NCBI GenBank assembly: GCA_022361535.1
Contig: JAKSAU010001021.1
Span: forward strand, 1-7,965
Reading direction: 5' to 3'
DNA length: 7,965 bases
From: Desulfobacterales bacterium
GTDB taxonomy: Bacteria > Desulfobacterota > Desulfobacteria > Desulfobacterales > Desulfobacteraceae
Position 1 is the first letter of the stretch. Every line of letters begins with the position of its first letter. Under the pieces are notes generated by a model that worked only from the letters and a program-made list of their open reading frames with translations, made no database searches and was not told the DNA's origin. This document shows positions 6,554-7,965 of this stretch, piece after piece. The translations under genes and the position numbers were made by a program.

Positions 6554-6890
6554 AATGATATTGGCATCTGTAAAACCGGATGTCACAGACGGAATTGTGG
6601 ATGCCGCAAAGAAAGCGGGGGCCACCGGGGCCACCATCATACCGGCCAGGGGAACAGGAAGCCATGAGGCCAAAACTTTTTTCGGCCTGACCCTTGAGGT
6701 CCAGACCGATATTGTCATGTTCCTGGTAGAAGAACATTCCGTCACCCCGATCCTCGATGCCATAAAAACAGCCGGAAAATTTCATAAACCAGGCACAGGC
6801 ATTGCGTTCGTTCTTCCGGTGGAACAGGTAGCCGGGCTGGAAAGCCAGATGGAAAAGTTCAAAGAAAACGTACAAAACAAATATTTTTAA
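6543..6890 (+). CDS. P-II-like signalling protein with a short T-loop
   Basis: The 115-residue protein has the P-II order: strand 1 FKMILASVKP, helix 1 TDGIVDAAKKAGATGATII, a T-loop region from RGTGSHEAKTFFG (36-48), strand DIVMFLVE, helix VTPILDAIKTAG, and a B-loop-like KPGTGIAFVLPVEQVAGL (82-99). P-II proteins are trimers that bind ATP, ADP and often 2-oxoglutarate and block or open membrane transporters with the T-loop. By eye the T-loop is about six residues shorter than in GlnB and contains no tyrosine, so control by uridylylation at the GlnB position is excluded. The basic residue after GDG in GlnB is replaced by isoleucine. GGAG (6533-6536) lies 6 bases before ATG 6543; a second ATG at 6555 would cut strand 1. 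Its overlap with the DUF1538 gene suggests the transporter is its target. It is not assignable to glnB or glnK. Confidence 0.88.
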   Translation: MRFKMILASVKPDVTDGIVDAAKKAGATGATIIPARGTGSHEAKTFFGLTLEVQTDIVMFLVEEHSVTPILDAIKTAGKFHKPGTGIAFVLPVEQVAGLESQMEKFKENVQNKYF

Positions 6891-6913
6891 TTCAGAATGC
6901 GTGGGAGAAACCG

Positions 6914-7318
6914 ATGACCGAAGAAACAAAAAAAATTATTCGCGCCAAAGATGTCATGCGTCAAAACATGGTATTTATCGACGGTATGGCTACAGCAAGA
7001 GAGGCTGCTGCTGCTATGAAAGCCGATCAGGTATATTGTCTTCTGGTCAAAAAGCGCCACCCTGATGATGCCTGGGGGATGTTAGCGGTTCAGGATCTGG
7101 TCAGTGAGGTTTTAGTACCCGGCCGGTCCCCCGAAGAGGTCAACGTCTATGAAATCATGACAAAACCCGTAATAACAGTTCCTGCTAACATGGACATTCG
7201 ATACGTTGCCAGATTACTTTACCGTGCTGGCATCAGGCGAGCCCCGGTTGAAGAAAACGGTGATATTGTTGGGATGGTTTCGCTGTCCTCGCTAATTTTG
7301 GAAAATGACCTGTTTTAA
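6914..7318 (+). CDS. Short CBS-pair protein
   Basis: The 134-residue protein is almost entirely a Bateman module. CBS1 covers about residues 11-68 (AKDVMRQNMVFID, then YCLLVKKRHPDDAWGMLAVQDLVSEVL). CBS2 covers about 78-131 (VYEIMTKPVITVP, then GIRRAPVEENGDIVGMVSLSSLILE). The GIRRAPV segment in CBS2 and the motif order are typical of adenine-nucleotide-binding CBS pairs. No other domain is present, so it must act by contact with a partner. GGGAG (6903-6907) lies 6 bases before ATG 6914, and the gene follows the P-II-like gene by 23 bases, ending the tight cluster. It may be a second nucleotide sensor for the DUF1538 transporter or for a kinase in the cluster. It is unlike the CBS protein at 1908-2471, which has a long insert. 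Confidence 0.9.
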   Translation: MTEETKKIIRAKDVMRQNMVFIDGMATAREAAAAMKADQVYCLLVKKRHPDDAWGMLAVQDLVSEVLVPGRSPEEVNVYEIMTKPVITVPANMDIRYVARLLYRAGIRRAPVEENGDIVGMVSLSSLILENDLF

Positions 7319-7343
7319 TCAGGGTGTTTGATTTTTACCCTGA
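7319..7343 (+). other. Inverted repeat directly after the CBS stop codon
   Basis: TCAGGGT (7319-7325) and ACCCTGA (7337-7343) are perfect inverse complements around an 11-base loop containing TTTTT. The stem begins one base after the stop codon of the CBS gene, a normal place for a 3'-end hairpin. There is no T-run after the stem, so it is not a standard intrinsic terminator. Confidence 0.35.
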
Positions 7344-7372
7344 ACCGGCTGTTTATACGAAAGGTGCTGATG

Positions 7373-7395
7373 AGCCGAGGAATAATTCCCCGGCT
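7373..7395. promoter_or_regulatory. Palindrome, candidate enhancer site for a sigma54 activator
   Basis: AGCCGAGGAAT (7373-7383) and ATTCCCCGGCT (7385-7395) are inverted copies around a single central base, with 10 of 11 positions pairing. The two-fold symmetry suits a dimeric helix-turn-helix protein. The centre is about 140 bases upstream of the transcription start expected from the sigma54 promoter at 7500-7515, within the usual enhancer range. The NtrC-type protein encoded at 3664-5010 is a candidate binder. It is a poor terminator because no T-run follows on either strand. Confidence 0.5.
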
Positions 7396-7406
7396 AACCA
7401 AATATT

Positions 7407-7431
7407 CCACAGTTTCATTTTGTGGTTTCTT
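7407..7431 (+). terminator. Weak possible terminator
   Basis: CCACA (7407-7411) pairs with TGTGG (7421-7425) around a 9-base loop, and TTTCTT follows at 7426-7431. The stem is short and the T-run broken, so it would be a weak terminator at best. It is the only hairpin with a T-rich tail between the CBS gene and the next gene. Confidence 0.2.
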
Positions 7432-7499
7432 ATCTATTATAAATTCAATGTCCTGATCTAAAAGGCTATCCGCGTTTATTCTGACATTTCTTGGAATTA

Positions 7500-7515
7500 T
7501 GGCGTGCTTCTTGCT
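7500..7515 (+). promoter_or_regulatory. Sigma54 (-24/-12) promoter of the cNMP-type gene
   Basis: TGGCGTGCTTCTTGCT fits the consensus TGGCACG-N4-TTGCW with TGGC, the following G, TTGC and the final T all matching; only the A and C after TGGC differ. The invariant GG (7501-7502) and GC (7513-7514) have the required 10 bases between them. Transcription would start near 7525, about 50 bases before ATG 7575. Sigma54 promoters need an AAA+ activator, and one is encoded in this window. Confidence 0.7.
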
Positions 7516-7574
7516 CAAGCCAAAGGCAAACCATTTGTTTTTAATATTCTGGATTAAAGGGCTGAGGAGGCACA

Positions 7575-7955
7575 ATGGGAAAGAAAAAAGATGTTTCTGT
7601 TATCAAAATGATTGTTGAGGAAATGGTTGTCATCGGCAGCAGAGTTGTATGTGACAGGAATCAAATCGTTTATGAAAAAGGAGCGGCAGCCGAATATCTT
7701 TATATTCTCGAGCAAGGTTATATTGAATTTATTGACAAGGAAGTCCTGCGTTTTTCTGTGAATCATTTTGGCGACGTTTTTGGGTGGGCTTCGCTTTCTG
7801 AAACTGAGATATATATGAATACAGCAATTAGCAGAACAATTTCCTCGGTTATTCAAATACCCAAAGATGCGGCCAATGATATTCTCTTTAAACATAAAGT
7901 TAATGTAATGGAATTTTCAAATAACTTGGAGCCTGTATTTGAAAACGGATGGTGA
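7575..7955 (+). CDS. Stand-alone cyclic-nucleotide-binding-fold protein
   Basis: The 126-residue protein consists of one cNMP-binding-type beta-roll: IVYEKGAAAEYLYILEQGYIEFI (31-53), then HFGDVFGWASL (64-74), NTAISRTISSVIQIPKD (82-98) and a helical end. No helix-turn-helix or other output domain follows before TGA at 7953-7955. The FGDVFGWASL block corresponds to the phosphate-binding cassette, but the arginine that holds the cyclic phosphate in Crp-type proteins is not visible (SETEIYMNTAIS instead of PRAAT-like). It therefore probably binds another ligand or acts by protein contact. GAGGAGG (7564-7570) lies 4 bases before ATG 7575. The gene is AT-rich compared with the block before it and has its own sigma54 promoter, so it is expressed separately and on demand. 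A shortened Crp/Fnr relative is the main alternative. Confidence 0.82.
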   Translation: MGKKKDVSVIKMIVEEMVVIGSRVVCDRNQIVYEKGAAAEYLYILEQGYIEFIDKEVLRFSVNHFGDVFGWASLSETEIYMNTAISRTISSVIQIPKDAANDILFKHKVNVMEFSNNLEPVFENGW

Positions 7956-7965
7956 ACAGGGGTAA

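Noticed and set aside
7373..7395. Palindrome as a rho-independent terminator of the cluster
   Set aside because: Neither strand has a T-run after the stem, and the one-base centre forces several pairs to open for a loop; a DNA binding site is the better reading.
7315..7575. Minus-strand open frame of 86 codons across the intergenic region
   Set aside because: It has no ATG, only a TTG start without a ribosome site, resembles no family I know, and covers the sigma54 promoter and palindrome. Its RGIIPRL segment arises from the palindrome, since the same peptide is read on the + strand. A decayed gene remains possible.

Overview
The window looks like a chromosomal segment of a Gram-negative anaerobe, most likely a sulfate-reducing member of the Desulfobacteraceae or a close relative. 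I infer this from protein style only: a SLC13-type anion symporter, several soluble NtrC/NtrB-like two-component proteins with REC domains ending in the FDYLxKP pattern, and an FGW-type cyclic-nucleotide-like domain. No rRNA, tRNA, CRISPR array, insertion sequence or phage gene was found. All genes I accept lie on the + strand.

Layout. Bases 2-154 are the 3' end of a SLC13/DASS symporter. After an 84-base gap with an imperfect 22-bp direct repeat comes a tightly packed signalling block. It holds a REC-histidine kinase (239-1432), a stand-alone REC protein overlapping it by 8 bases (1425-1865), and a CBS-pair protein with a central insert (1908-2471). These are followed by a PAS-histidine kinase (2577-3674) and a sigma54-dependent NtrC-type regulator overlapping it by 11 bases (3664-5010). 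A transport block follows with almost no spacing: two paralogous DUF1538 membrane proteins (5011-5745 and 5765-6553), a P-II-like protein overlapping the second by 11 bases (6543-6890), and a short CBS-pair protein (6914-7318). After a 256-base AT-rich intergenic region comes a small stand-alone cyclic-nucleotide-binding-type protein (7575-7955).

How it may work together. From 239 to 7318 the genes have short gaps or overlaps and are probably one transcript or a few coupled ones. Neither kinase has a transmembrane sensor, so both probably read cytoplasmic signals. Three further proteins belong to families that bind adenine nucleotides (two CBS proteins and the P-II-like protein), and the last one belongs to the cNMP-binding fold. 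The simplest reading is a DUF1538 transporter of unknown substrate whose activity or expression is tied to cell energy or nucleotide state.

Two points stand out. First, the first DUF1538 gene carries an uninterrupted run of 17 A starting at its fourth codon. One extra or one missing A gives an early stop, so this could be an on/off slippage switch. Second, the intergenic region before the last gene holds a very good sigma54 promoter (TGGC/TTGCT, 7500-7515). A 23-bp near-perfect palindrome (7373-7395) sits about 140 bases upstream of the expected transcription start, the usual place for an enhancer site. The NtrC-type protein encoded in the window is the obvious candidate activator.
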